A DNA stretch of 64,000 bases, taken from assembly GCF_034661295.1 (NCBI RefSeq), contig NZ_CP141062.1, positions 2,480,001 to 2,544,000 of the forward strand. The letters are read 5' to 3'. Shown in pieces: positions 45,619-55,158 of the stretch (position 1 is the first letter of the stretch; every line of letters starts with the position of its first letter). Under the pieces are notes generated by a model. That model was not told the origin of the DNA and did not search any database. It saw only the letters and a program-made list of their open reading frames with translations. The translations under genes and the position numbers were made by a program. The stretch comes from Faecalibacter sp. LW9 (GTDB taxonomy: Bacteria > Bacteroidota > Bacteroidia > Flavobacteriales > Weeksellaceae).

Positions 45619-47238
45619 ATGAAATCTAATTTAGATTTAAATTCATACGATATCTCCTTGTTTGTACGTCAAAGTACAAACAAGGTTTTCTTCTTAATGG
45701 CCGCATCTTTAGGAGGTGTTTTATTTGCACAAAAAGAAGATACTGTTAAGATTAATACCAATCCTATTTACGAGCAGGAGATTAAAGATATTCATCAATT
45801 ACCGATTACATTCGCTAATCGTAATGTTAAAGATTTTACGCATACAGAAGTGTATTATCAATACAAAAAAAATGAGTTTGCTCGTAGACAAACAGCTTCA
45901 GAAACTTCACGTTATGGGTTTAGAAGTGAAGGTTTATTCAATGTAAAAGATGATTTAAAAATATTTGGATCATTAAATCTTCAAAAATATCTGGAAAAAG
46001 ATTTGAGCTACACGTTGGATGACACACGTACAGACGAGATAGAAGTTTTACATCCAATGTATTTATTTGTGCCACGTTCATCTGATTGGGACAACCAACA
46101 GTATGATATTAATGCTGGTGTAATTAAAAGTTTTGGAAACTTCAATTTAGCTGCAAAAGCGAGTTTAGATGCGAATAAATTAGCGCGTCAAGTTGATCCA
46201 AGACCAGAAATATCAAATCGTAAACTAAACGGAGAAATACAAGCTGGTTATACCTATGGTGCTCATCAAATTTTTGCTTTAGTTGGATATGGTGTAAAGG
46301 ATAAAGATTATTCTTATTATTATAATAATAGTCAACTAAATACAGTCGCATACCCAGAAACTTACATACGTTTTAGTTCAGGATTTGGTCGTGTAATCAA
46401 TAAACCATATCAAAATTCAGGAGATGGAAAATCATCTAATCGTTATTTTTCTCGTACAACATATGAGAAAATTGGTGCAGGTTATCAAATGAGTTTAGAT
46501 CGTACATTGTTTACAGGACATTATACGTACCAAAAGAATTTAGAAAATTTTTATGATGAAGATTTTTTAGATGATCAATACAAGCGTTTTCAATACCAAA
46601 CGATATCACATGCTGGAGGTTTACGTGTAAAACATTTAATAAATGATAAAATTGTTAGATCGTCATTAACTGGTTATAAAACAACATCTAAAAATTATGA
46701 TGTAAAATCGTTTGGAACTAACTACATGAATCGTCAGCGAAATGTCGCATTTGATATCAATTTATTGAATCAACGCCAACACGTGGTGAAATATTATATT
46801 GGGTTACAAGCGGCTTACAATCAAAACCGTTACATGGATCAATTAGGTTATGTAGATCAAAAAATCAATTCGTTGACTGCTGGAATTTATGCAAACCGCG
46901 ATATTGAAATCAAAAATAATTCAAAATTTAATGTTGGTTTAGCCTTCAATTATTATACAGCCTTAAAATCTGAATTGGATTATCTAAATTTATCAGGAAC
47001 AACAGATAATGTTTTATACCGTGAAGTAATTGCGCATGATTTTACTTACAATGCTATGGATAAATTAGACGCTAAGGCTGATGTACGCTACGTTTTACCT
47101 GTTAAAAATAATAAAAACGTTGTCGTATATACACAATTAAGAAGTATCTTCGCATTGGATAAAAATAGAAATCAACCAGTCGATATCAATACCGAAACAA
47201 CGTATCAAGTAAACGTAGGTATTCAACTGAATTATTAA
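45619..47238 (+). CDS. DUF6850-type outer membrane beta-barrel protein
   Basis: A 539-residue protein with a long N-terminal region before the hydrophobic signal core (VFFLMAASLGGVLFAQ). The mature part is made of alternating strands with aromatic girdles (GYGVKDKDYSYYYN, YQMSLDRTLFTGHYTYQ, final VNVGIQLNY), a barrel with about 18-20 strands. I assign it to the DUF6850 family by its position next to DUF4876 and by composition; the label is from recall. Co-transcribed with neighbours (gaps of 11 and 9 bases). Confidence 0.7.
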   Translation: MKSNLDLNSYDISLFVRQSTNKVFFLMAASLGGVLFAQKEDTVKINTNPIYEQEIKDIHQLPITFANRNVKDFTHTEVYYQYKKNEFARRQTASETSRYGFRSEGLFNVKDDLKIFGSLNLQKYLEKDLSYTLDDTRTDEIEVLHPMYLFVPRSSDWDNQQYDINAGVIKSFGNFNLAAKASLDANKLARQVDPRPEISNRKLNGEIQAGYTYGAHQIFALVGYGVKDKDYSYYYNNSQLNTVAYPETYIRFSSGFGRVINKPYQNSGDGKSSNRYFSRTTYEKIGAGYQMSLDRTLFTGHYTYQKNLENFYDEDFLDDQYKRFQYQTISHAGGLRVKHLINDKIVRSSLTGYKTTSKNYDVKSFGTNYMNRQRNVAFDINLLNQRQHVVKYYIGLQAAYNQNRYMDQLGYVDQKINSLTAGIYANRDIEIKNNSKFNVGLAFNYYTALKSELDYLNLSGTTDNVLYREVIAHDFTYNAMDKLDAKADVRYVLPVKNNKNVVVYTQLRSIFALDKNRNQPVDINTETTYQVNVGIQLNY

Positions 47239-47247
47239 ACATAAAGA

Positions 47248-48393
47248 ATGAAGAAAGCAATTCCTTTCATCGCACTAGGTGTTAGTTTTACTTTATTAGC
47301 CTTAAAACCTAATAAAGTGATCGATCAAGGCTATACGATTGATCAATTGCGAACATTATATTCAAGTGGTGACCAATCGAAATGGCTCACTCCAACAGTA
47401 GATTCTTCTGTTTATGCAGAAGGATTTGAAGATATTGGTGTTTTAGGTAAAGTTCCATTTCCTGAATCAAACCCTTATTCAAAAGAAAAGGCAGATTTAG
47501 GTAAGGTTTTATTTTTTGATCCTCGCCTATCCAATTCCAATCAAATTTCATGTGCCAATTGTCATGATCCTGAACACAATTGGGGCGATGGGAGACGCGT
47601 TCCTTATGGTGAGGATAGACAATTAGGTTCTAGAAACAGTATTTCTTTGATGAACGTTGCTTATACAAAAGTAATGTTTTGGGATGGACGTGCGAACACG
47701 TTAGAAGAACAAGCAGAATTTCCTATTCGCGATAAAAAAGAAATGAATTATCATATTGATTTCGCAACAAAAAAATTAAGTCAAATTGAAGGGTACAAAA
47801 AACTCTTTAAAGAGGCGTATGGTGATGGTAAAATAACGAATGAGCGAATTGTAAAAGCATTAGCTACTTTTCAACGTACGATTCTATCACCAAAAACTCG
47901 ATTTGATAAATTTATATCAGGAGATTCGAAACAATTAACGGATCAGGAAGTTCAAGGATTACATTTATTCCGTACTAAAGCCCGTTGCATCAATTGTCAC
48001 AATACCGCTTTATTCTCTGATTCAAAGATGCATAATATTGGATTAACTTATTATGGTCGTGAATATGAAGATTTAGGATTTTATAACACAACTAAATTGG
48101 CTAAAAATGTAGGAGAATTTAAAACTCCTTCATTACGAGAGGTTCCTCAAAATGCACCTTATATGCATAATGGTTTATTTCCAAATATCCGAGGAGTTTT
48201 AAACATGTATAATGCTGGAATGTTCCATTTTCAACCCAACGAAAAGCAAAAGAATGATTCATTATTCCCTAAAACTTCACCTTTGATTCAAAAAATCAAT
48301 TTGAATAACGAAGAACTGGATGCTTTAGAAGCTTTTTTAATGAGTTTAAAACAAAATCAATATAAAATGAGAGCTCCAGAATTACCAAAATAA
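47248..48393 (+). CDS. Di-heme cytochrome-c peroxidase / MauG family protein
   Basis: A 381-residue exported c-type cytochrome. Two heme-binding motifs are present: CANCH (C102, C105, H106) and CINCH (C247, C250, H251), the spacing of bacterial di-heme peroxidases, with the conserved FFDPRLSNSNQISC start and KTPSLREVPQNAPYMHNG, a histidine-containing loop. It reduces hydrogen peroxide or oxidises a partner protein in the periplasm. The N-terminal segment (MKKAIPFIALGVSFTLLALK) is a signal or anchor. It is the last gene of the receptor operon. Confidence 0.9.
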   Translation: MKKAIPFIALGVSFTLLALKPNKVIDQGYTIDQLRTLYSSGDQSKWLTPTVDSSVYAEGFEDIGVLGKVPFPESNPYSKEKADLGKVLFFDPRLSNSNQISCANCHDPEHNWGDGRRVPYGEDRQLGSRNSISLMNVAYTKVMFWDGRANTLEEQAEFPIRDKKEMNYHIDFATKKLSQIEGYKKLFKEAYGDGKITNERIVKALATFQRTILSPKTRFDKFISGDSKQLTDQEVQGLHLFRTKARCINCHNTALFSDSKMHNIGLTYYGREYEDLGFYNTTKLAKNVGEFKTPSLREVPQNAPYMHNGLFPNIRGVLNMYNAGMFHFQPNEKQKNDSLFPKTSPLIQKINLNNEELDALEAFLMSLKQNQYKMRAPELPK

Positions 48394-48416
48394 TTCGAGT
48401 TTATAGATAAACTAAG

Positions 48417-48446
48417 AGCGATTCTACATCAAGAATCGCTTTTTTT
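48417..48446 (+). terminator. Terminator of the receptor-peroxidase operon
   Basis: AGCGATTCT / AGAATCGCT stem followed by T7. Confidence 0.85.
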
Positions 48447-48460
48447 GTACCTTTATACAT

Positions 48461-49753
48461 ATGGAAAATAATGATTCAATAACCCTATTTTGGTTCAGAC
48501 GAGATTTACGATTACATGATAATGTAGCCTTATATCATGCCTTAAATCAAGAATGTAAAGTTCTACCTGTTTTTGTTTTTGATACGAATATCCTTGATGA
48601 TTTAGAAAATAAAACAGACCGACGAGTGGATTATATTCATCAGGCGTTGATGGCAATAAACAATGAATTATCGCATTATAATAGTTCCATTCTTACATTA
48701 TACGGTGATCCAGTAGAAGAATTTTTGAAATTAAAAAATCAATATGCAATACACTCCATTTACTGCAATGAAGATTTTGAACCTTATGGTATTGATCGGG
48801 ATAAAAAAGTTAGTCAATATTTCAAAATGCAATCATTTTCGGATCATGTCATCTTTCGATACGATGAAATCTTAAAAAAAGATGCGACACCCTACACGGT
48901 TTTTACGCCTTATAGCAAACAATGGAAATTGAAATTAGCTCCAGAGCGTTATCAAACTTACATCCCTAACCTTGATAACTTATACTCTTTTACATCTGAT
49001 GTTATGGATTTGAACCACATTGGATTTGAACCGACAGATTTAAAATTTGAAACCCCTTCTATTCCACTCGATGATTTACATTCGTATGCCGAAGTTCGAG
49101 ATTTACCAGCATTAGATGCAACTACAAAATTAAGTTTGCCTTTACGATTTGGTACAATATCTATTCGATCTTGTGTAAAGACAGCTGTAGAAAATGGATT
49201 TGAAATATGGTTAAATGAATTAATTTGGAGAGATTTTTTTATTCAAATTTTAGCACATTTTCCAGAGTCTTCATCGAAAGCGTTCAAACCGAAATATGAC
49301 GCAATCCAATGGCGAAATAATGAACAAGAGTTTCAATGTTGGTGTGAAGGTAAAACAGGCTATCCTATTGTAGATGCTGGTATGATTGAATTAAATGAAA
49401 CAGGATTTATGCACAATCGTGTGCGTATGATTGTTGCAAGTTTCTTATGCAAGCATTTATTAATTGATTGGCGTTGGGGTGAATCATATTTTGCATCGAA
49501 GTTAAATGATTATGAAATGGCTTCAAATGTAGGGAATTGGCAATGGGCTTCAAGTTCAGGTTGTGATGCTACGCCCTATTTTCGAGTATTTAATCCTACC
49601 TTGCAACAACAAAAGTTTGACCCACAATTTCAATACATCAAACGATGGATACCAAGATTTGATCCAAATAATTATATTCCACCTATCGTACCTCATGATT
49701 TTGCAAGACAAAGAGCTATTAGCACGTACAAAGAAGGAATCAATAATTTTTAA
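48461..49753 (+). CDS. phrB: Deoxyribodipyrimidine photolyase
   Basis: A 430-residue cryptochrome/photolyase that repairs UV-made pyrimidine dimers using light and FAD. The N-terminal alpha/beta domain starts LFWFRRDLRLHDN. FAD-domain signatures are LNELIWRDFF, TGYPIVDAGMIELNETG, MHNRVRMIVASFL and WQWASSSGCDATPYFRVFNP. Length is slightly short of E. coli PhrB (472 aa) but complete in motifs. Starts only 15 bases after the preceding terminator T-run. Confidence 0.94.
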   Translation: MENNDSITLFWFRRDLRLHDNVALYHALNQECKVLPVFVFDTNILDDLENKTDRRVDYIHQALMAINNELSHYNSSILTLYGDPVEEFLKLKNQYAIHSIYCNEDFEPYGIDRDKKVSQYFKMQSFSDHVIFRYDEILKKDATPYTVFTPYSKQWKLKLAPERYQTYIPNLDNLYSFTSDVMDLNHIGFEPTDLKFETPSIPLDDLHSYAEVRDLPALDATTKLSLPLRFGTISIRSCVKTAVENGFEIWLNELIWRDFFIQILAHFPESSSKAFKPKYDAIQWRNNEQEFQCWCEGKTGYPIVDAGMIELNETGFMHNRVRMIVASFLCKHLLIDWRWGESYFASKLNDYEMASNVGNWQWASSSGCDATPYFRVFNPTLQQQKFDPQFQYIKRWIPRFDPNNYIPPIVPHDFARQRAISTYKEGINNF

Positions 49754-49811
49754 CTTATCAAATGGTATTGGAATCTATTCCTAAATCGCTTAATTTTATA
49801 TAAAATTAAAC

Positions 49812-52220
49812 ATGCCTACACTCAATATAAATCTCTTAAATTATAACAAGCAGAACGATTATGATGCATTAATACATCATTTAAATTCCAATGATTTAAT
49901 ATCTAATGCTCAAATCTACCCACAAGAACAACGTCTTGAAATTGAAAGTAAAAAGATATTTAAAATTAAAGCTTTCGTTTATGAAGCTTTAGATGAGTTT
50001 GAAATTCAATATGAATCGAAAACTGAATCGTTTCCAATTTTAAATATGACGTGTGCTTCATGTGCATCAAGTTCACAATCATTTCTACGACGCCAAGAAG
50101 GAGTAATATCAGCAGATGTTAATTACGCGAGTACATCGGGTACAATTACATATGCTCCGTCACAGACCAACCCAGAGCAATTAAAAACAAAATTAAATGA
50201 AATCGGATTCGAATTGGTAATTCCAATTGAAGATGAAGATGATTTGATGCCATTTGATGAAATGATGGCCTTGCGTTTACAGTTACAACGAAACAATACC
50301 ATGGGTGCAGTAGCGCTAGGTATTCCTCTTTTTGTGATTGGAATGTTTTTTATGTCATGGGAATGGGCAAATTTCACCATGTGGTTATTAAGCACGTTTA
50401 TCCTATTTATTTTTGGCCAAAAGTTTTTTGTTGGAGCACTTCAACAATTAAAAAATAAAACTGCAAATATGGATACCTTAGTTGCTTTAAGTACGGGTAT
50501 TGCCTATTTTTTTAGTTGTTTTAATTATTTGTTTCCCCATGTCTTACATCAAGAAGGAACACAACATGCCCCAATTTATTTTGAAGCGGCAGGTTTGATT
50601 GTTGTTTTTATTTTAATTGGTAAGTACTTAGAAGAAAAAGCCAAATTTAAGACGTCTCAAGCCATTCAAGATTTGATGGAGTTACAACCTAAAGTAGTTT
50701 CTTATCTCGATGGAAATGAGATAAAAACAAAATCCATTGATGATGTGCAAGTTCATGATATACTGATTGCAAATGCTGGCGAAAAAATTGCTGTCGATGG
50801 AATCATCCTTTCTGGAAATACCTCGGTGGATGAAAGTACATTAACGGGTGAACCACTGCCTGTGGATAAAACTGTTGGTCAAAAAGTATTTGCAGGAACC
50901 ATTAATCAAACGCATCGAATTCAATACCAAGCAGCTTCAGTAGGCGATGATACTATTTTGGCTAAAATTATTCATTCAGTACAAATGGCACAAGCTTCAA
51001 AAGCACCGGTGCAGCAATTGGTGGATAAAATTGCAGGTATTTTTGTACCAATTGTGCTGGGAATCGCATTAATCACTTTTCTGGTGTGGTATTTTATCAA
51101 TCCATCATCTAATCTGAATATTGCTTTATTAACTTCAATAACAGTCCTTGTGATTGCATGTCCATGTGCACTTGGTTTAGCAACACCTACAGCCTTGATG
51201 GTGGCTATGGGGAAAGGTGCAAAACATGGAATACTCATTAAAGATGCTGAAAGTTTAGAACAAGCCAATAAAGTAAATGCCATCGTATTGGACAAAACGG
51301 GTACAATTACCGAAGGAAAACCAAAAGTTCAAGAATTTGAATGGTATGGAAATGCTGATGATTTTAAAATTCTACAATCATTAGAAGAAAGTTCTAATCA
51401 TCCATTGGCTCAAGCCATTTTAGATGTCATTCCAGCATCTTCCGAAAAGTTAACTTTATTGGATATTGAGGAAATCATTGGTTTTGGTTTGAAAGGAAAT
51501 TATGACGGTTCTGAATACAAAATTGGTAAATCCGATTGGTTATTTTCTTCACATGTAAAGGTTCAACCTCATCAAGAAGAAATACTAAAAAAGCTTAAAG
51601 AAAATCATTATTCTATTTCTGTTTTTATTAAAGATGATCAATTAATTGGAATATTTGGAATTTCAGATCAAATAAAAACTTCAGCTCGTGAAGCAATTCA
51701 ACATATTCAAAAACAAGGCATTGAAGTATATATGCTAACTGGTGACCATCAATTGGCAGGTGAACGTATCGCTCATGCTGTAGGAATTCAACATGTTGTA
51801 GGTAATGCATTACCTCATCAAAAGTTAGCGTTTATTGAAAAGCTTCAATCTGAAGGCCAATTGGTTGCGATGGTTGGCGATGGAATTAATGATTCTGCTG
51901 CGCTTGCAAAAGCAAATGTTTCGATTGCGATGGGACACGGTTCAGATATCGCAATGGATGTTGCTCAAATTACCATCTTAAACGGTGATCTGAATAAAGT
52001 TATGCAGGCGATTCATTTATCGAAACAAACGGTAAAAACAATCCATTTCAACTTATTCTGGGCATTTATATATAATGTAATTGGAATTCCTATTGCTGCA
52101 GGAGTTTTATTTTCATACAATGCGTTTTTACTAAATCCTATGATCGCAGGAGCAGCAATGGCATTTAGTAGTATTAGTGTGGTGACAAACAGTATATTAC
52201 TCAATTATCGAAAAATATAA
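49812..52220 (+). CDS. copA: Copper-translocating P-type ATPase
   Basis: An 802-residue P1B-type ATPase. The N-terminus has one complete heavy-metal-associated domain with CxxC ([12 protein letters not shown], about residues 78-89) after a degenerate first copy. The ATPase core includes the TGEPLPV loop, the metal-site motif [13 protein letters not shown] in the membrane, the phosphorylation loop [16 protein letters not shown] and [10 protein letters not shown]. The CPC motif together with late-helix residues (YNxxGIPIAAG) indicates Cu(I) export. No chaperone or regulator gene is adjacent. Confidence 0.95.
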   Translation: MPTLNINLLNYNKQNDYDALIHHLNSNDLISNAQIYPQEQRLEIESKKIFKIKAFVYEALDEFEIQYESKTESFPILNMTCASCASSSQSFLRRQEGVISADVNYASTSGTITYAPSQTNPEQLKTKLNEIGFELVIPIEDEDDLMPFDEMMALRLQLQRNNTMGAVALGIPLFVIGMFFMSWEWANFTMWLLSTFILFIFGQKFFVGALQQLKNKTANMDTLVALSTGIAYFFSCFNYLFPHVLHQEGTQHAPIYFEAAGLIVVFILIGKYLEEKAKFKTSQAIQDLMELQPKVVSYLDGNEIKTKSIDDVQVHDILIANAGEKIAVDGIILSGNTSVDESTLTGEPLPVDKTVGQKVFAGTINQTHRIQYQAASVGDDTILAKIIHSVQMAQASKAPVQQLVDKIAGIFVPIVLGIALITFLVWYFINPSSNLNIALLTSITVLVIACPCALGLATPTALMVAMGKGAKHGILIKDAESLEQANKVNAIVLDKTGTITEGKPKVQEFEWYGNADDFKILQSLEESSNHPLAQAILDVIPASSEKLTLLDIEEIIGFGLKGNYDGSEYKIGKSDWLFSSHVKVQPHQEEILKKLKENHYSISVFIKDDQLIGIFGISDQIKTSAREAIQHIQKQGIEVYMLTGDHQLAGERIAHAVGIQHVVGNALPHQKLAFIEKLQSEGQLVAMVGDGINDSAALAKANVSIAMGHGSDIAMDVAQITILNGDLNKVMQAIHLSKQTVKTIHFNLFWAFIYNVIGIPIAAGVLFSYNAFLLNPMIAGAAMAFSSISVVTNSILLNYRKI

Positions 52221-52224
52221 AATT

Positions 52225-52256
52225 AAAAAGGCTAAACGATTTGTTTAGCCTTTTTT
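52225..52256. terminator. Bidirectional terminator
   Basis: AAAAGGCTAAAC / GTTTAGCCTTTT between copA and the convergent toxin gene. Confidence 0.85.
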
Positions 52257-52707
52257 ATAATAATCGTTTATCCCATTGATAGTCTTCAATTTCATGAATT
52301 TTAACTTTTTGATCAAAATCAGGATGTTTCGTATGAATCAAATAATTAAATTCTTTTGGAACGACAGCAGAGGGAACTTTCATCACCAAATGTTGATAGG
52401 ATTGATACCATTTAGACCCAATTTCTTGCAATTTTGGATAAGCTTCTATTGTACGCCAATTTTTGGGTAAATCTTTAGAAGTAATTTCAAGTACCTCATC
52501 TGTTGTACAATTGATTTCAAGTACCAAAAGTTTATAGGAATGATCAATGGCTATTCCACTGCGATGTACAACTAATTCGAGTGTTGATAATGATCGGGAA
52601 CTTCCTGTATAAATTACAAATTCATCGTTTTTGTTCCAACGATTGGCAACTCCCGAGGCTCTTAAGCTATTCGCATATTTTTCTTTTCGAATGTTATAGA
52701 CGTGCAT
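52255..52707 (-). CDS. RES domain toxin
   Basis: A 150-residue RES-family toxin. Members cleave or modify NAD+ (ParT, MbcT-like). The conserved R, E and S that name the family can be placed at LRASGVANRWN (R), YTGSSRSLSTLE (Y, S, E) and WRTIEAYPKLQ to SAVVP (S). It starts two bases after the stop of the Xre-type antitoxin gene on the same strand, the normal RES-Xre order with antitoxin first. Confidence 0.9.
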   Translation of the reverse strand: MHVYNIRKEKYANSLRASGVANRWNKNDEFVIYTGSSRSLSTLELVVHRSGIAIDHSYKLLVLEINCTTDEVLEITSKDLPKNWRTIEAYPKLQEIGSKWYQSYQHLVMKVPSAVVPKEFNYLIHTKHPDFDQKVKIHEIEDYQWDKRLL

Positions 52708-52709
52708 GT

Positions 52710-53144
52710 TTAAACATTTTCGCCAAATTCGATGGCAGTTAAACGATTGTCTATAAACTTAAGTCCAGATATGGTATCTAAAAATTCCATAGGAGCTTTA
52801 CTGTCCAATAGATAATTAGGTGTAGTTAACCACTGTTCAAATTCTTCTTTAGTCGTAAAAACTTCAAGACCGTGTTTATATAATGATAGCAAAAGAACAA
52901 TATGTTCTTTCGTATTATCTTTAAGAGAAACATTTTTTGTCTTATACGTACGATAAGTACGTGTGGTAATGTTAAGCCATTTTGAAATAATATCATCTTT
53001 TAAACCAGAAAGTTCATCCAAAATTTGAATATAACTTTGATCAATGGTATGATGATTAACATAATGATAGATGTTGGTAAAATCACTTACATCAGGCAAA
53101 TCATCAATTAATTTTTTACGTCGTTTCAGTTCAAGAGTAGCCAT
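52710..53144 (-). CDS. Xre/MbcA/ParS-type antitoxin of the RES-Xre pair
   Basis: A 144-residue antitoxin (DUF2384, MbcA/ParS type). The N-terminal basic and helical DNA-binding part contains SKWLNITTRTYRTYK, the altered HTH typical of this family. The C-terminal toxin-binding part has EFEQWLTTPNYLLDSKAP and MEFLDTISG. Start MATLELKRRKK at 53144 is preferred; 53171 adds nine residues. It neutralises the downstream RES toxin and normally represses its own promoter. Confidence 0.88.
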   Translation of the reverse strand: MATLELKRRKKLIDDLPDVSDFTNIYHYVNHHTIDQSYIQILDELSGLKDDIISKWLNITTRTYRTYKTKNVSLKDNTKEHIVLLLSLYKHGLEVFTTKEEFEQWLTTPNYLLDSKAPMEFLDTISGLKFIDNRLTAIEFGENV

Positions 53145-53254
53145 AGTCCAATTATTTATACTAAGATACAAATTTTCCGAATAAAAAAGGAAATATTTCC
53201 GAATGTTATTTCGTTGTCTATATCTTTCATCCGAAGTTTAGCGATATAAATAAT

Positions 53255-53283
53255 AAAAGCCATTCCTATGAAGAATGGCTTTA
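53255..53283. terminator. Terminator near 3' end of metallophosphatase gene
   Basis: AAAGCCATTC / GAATGGCTTT stem downstream (minus strand) of the gene ending at 53307, able to act in either direction. Confidence 0.75.
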
Positions 53284-53306
53284 AGAGAATTAGAATGAAA
53301 AGTAAA

Positions 53307-54239
53307 TTATACAAATTCGTTGATTTCCATTTCATTTAATTTATACGAAGTGTAACCTTTTAGTTTCCCTTTATGAAAATTAAAGTCTACACGACCAAGA
53401 TATAGTCCTGCCCACCCCACTTGGTTTACTAATACAGGTTTTTGATCTGCATTCAAATGCACTTCTGGTTCAGGTAAAAATGTGTGGGTATGTCCACCGA
53501 TAATAAAATCAATATCTTTTGTTTTACGAGCTAATATACGATCAGACACTTGATCAGAACCCTTATAATCATATCCGATATGTGATAAGCAAATAACTAA
53601 ATCACATTTTTCTTCGTGACGTAATTTTTGCGCATAATGCTGTGCAATTTCGATCGGATCAAGATATTTTGTTTCTTGATACATTCGTGGATCTACTAAA
53701 CCATGTAATTCAACACCAACAGCAAAAATTCCGATTTTAATTCCATCTTTTAAAATAATTTTATAAGGTTTAATAGCCCCATCAAGAATTGTATTCGAAA
53801 AATCATAATTTGACGATAGAATATCAAAACCAGCATGCGGAAGAGCTTTTTTAAAACCTTCTAATCCATTATCATATTCATGGTTTCCGATAGTACCAGC
53901 ATCATACCCTAATTTAGTCATTAATTTATATTCCAACTCCCCTCCGAACATATTAAAATAAGGAGTTCCTTGAAATACATCACCAGCATCTAGTAAAAGA
54001 ACATTCTTTTCTTGTTGACGAATTTTATGAATTAAAGTTGCGCGTCGTGCAAAACCTCCTTTATCAGAAGTCACAGGATTTGTTGATGTTTCAAAAGGTT
54101 CGATACGCGAATGCTGATCATTGGTATGTAAGATCGTAATGCGTTTTACATCTTTATCATTTGCAAATAATGGAAGCGTTGGTAGTAACGTTAAACCTGC
54201 TGCAAAAGATGTTTTCTTTATAAAATCTCTTCTTTCCAT
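53307..54239 (-). CDS. Tat-exported 5'-nucleotidase metallophosphatase half
   Basis: A 310-residue calcineurin-type phosphoesterase. The N-terminus MERRDFIKKTSFAAGLTLL is a Tat signal. Metal-binding motifs follow in order: ILHTNDQHSR (D, H), LDAGDVFQG (D), IGNHEYD (N, H), CLSHIG (H) and GGHTHTF (H, H). This equals the N-terminal domain of UshA-type 5'-nucleotidases; the C-terminal substrate domain is encoded by the gene just upstream in the operon, whose stop overlaps this ATG by one base (TAATG). Together the two likely make one periplasmic nucleotidase. Confidence 0.9.
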   Translation of the reverse strand: MERRDFIKKTSFAAGLTLLPTLPLFANDKDVKRITILHTNDQHSRIEPFETSTNPVTSDKGGFARRATLIHKIRQQEKNVLLLDAGDVFQGTPYFNMFGGELEYKLMTKLGYDAGTIGNHEYDNGLEGFKKALPHAGFDILSSNYDFSNTILDGAIKPYKIILKDGIKIGIFAVGVELHGLVDPRMYQETKYLDPIEIAQHYAQKLRHEEKCDLVICLSHIGYDYKGSDQVSDRILARKTKDIDFIIGGHTHTFLPEPEVHLNADQKPVLVNQVGWAGLYLGRVDFNFHKGKLKGYTSYKLNEMEINEFV

Positions 54240-54973
54240 TATTTATATATTCTTTTATCAGTATTTACATGAACGGTATCAATTTTCTCAAAGTAATCCA
54301 ATAAAAGATCTCTTTGCTTGATGTTAACAATATCTTTATCTAAAGCTTTACTAAAGAAAAACATATTATCTCCACCATTATACAAGTAATCACTTGTTAC
54401 GACTTGATACACTTTATTCAAATCCAATGGTTGACCTCCTACTTTTATGTCATCTACAGAAGTCGCAGAGATACCAGATACGGGATGACCAAAATTTAAA
54501 GAAAGATAAAATGCAACCATTTCTTTAACGGTCTCTCCTTTTAATTGAACAACATAAATTTCATTATCAAAAGGAGCTAATTCAAAAATATTACCTACTG
54601 TTAAATTTCCGGCAGTAAAAGTTCGGCGTAGGCCTACATAATTCAATAAAACGATATCCACATGACCTTTTCCTTGTTTTTGATACAATTCATCGATGGT
54701 TTCAAATGTAACATCGGCTACTAGATTACAAAGTGGTGCTCCATATCCATTTTTATGCAAATCCATCGGCGCATAGGCTAACACACGATCCATTTTGGAT
54801 TTCATATCAGTTTTATAAGGTTGAATCATTTGGATAATTGTAGAATCTGAAGCGATACTAGAATCAATGGAAGTACTGGCTTTATATTCTGGTGCTAGTT
54901 GATGATATGCTGTCCCACACGAGGTAAGCAAAATCATAGAAATAGCAAGAATATTATTTTTTAAAAGTTTCAT
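54239..54973 (-). CDS. 5'-nucleotidase C-terminal domain lipoprotein
   Basis: A 244-residue lipoprotein: signal ILAISMILLTSC with lipobox cysteine. The remainder matches the C-terminal substrate-binding domain of UshA-type 5'-nucleotidases: PLCNLVADVTFE (the -N-x-x-x-D- start), VLLNYVGLRRTFTAGNLT, FELAPFDNEIYVVQLKG and NGGDNMFFF (the stacking F pair region). It is first in the operon, with TAATG overlap to the metallophosphatase half. No catalytic centre of its own. Confidence 0.88.
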   Translation of the reverse strand: MKLLKNNILAISMILLTSCGTAYHQLAPEYKASTSIDSSIASDSTIIQMIQPYKTDMKSKMDRVLAYAPMDLHKNGYGAPLCNLVADVTFETIDELYQKQGKGHVDIVLLNYVGLRRTFTAGNLTVGNIFELAPFDNEIYVVQLKGETVKEMVAFYLSLNFGHPVSGISATSVDDIKVGGQPLDLNKVYQVVTSDYLYNGGDNMFFFSKALDKDIVNIKQRDLLLDYFEKIDTVHVNTDKRIYK

Positions 54974-55158
54974 TATTGATTACTTTTGAAAAGTGATAAA
55001 CTTAAATTATTACTGCAAATTTGAGGTATTTTTTTTTGAATTATCGCTTATTTTAATTTTTTTTAAATCAAAATATAAATAAATGTTGAGGTTTGAATTA
55101 TTAAGAATTAATTACGACCTTTAACTAAGAAATATAAATAATAACTCTTATTATCAAA

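Noticed and set aside
55000-55158. Possible lysine riboswitch ahead of dapA
   Set aside because: The leader is only about 150 bases, very AT-rich, without conserved helices that I can fold by eye.
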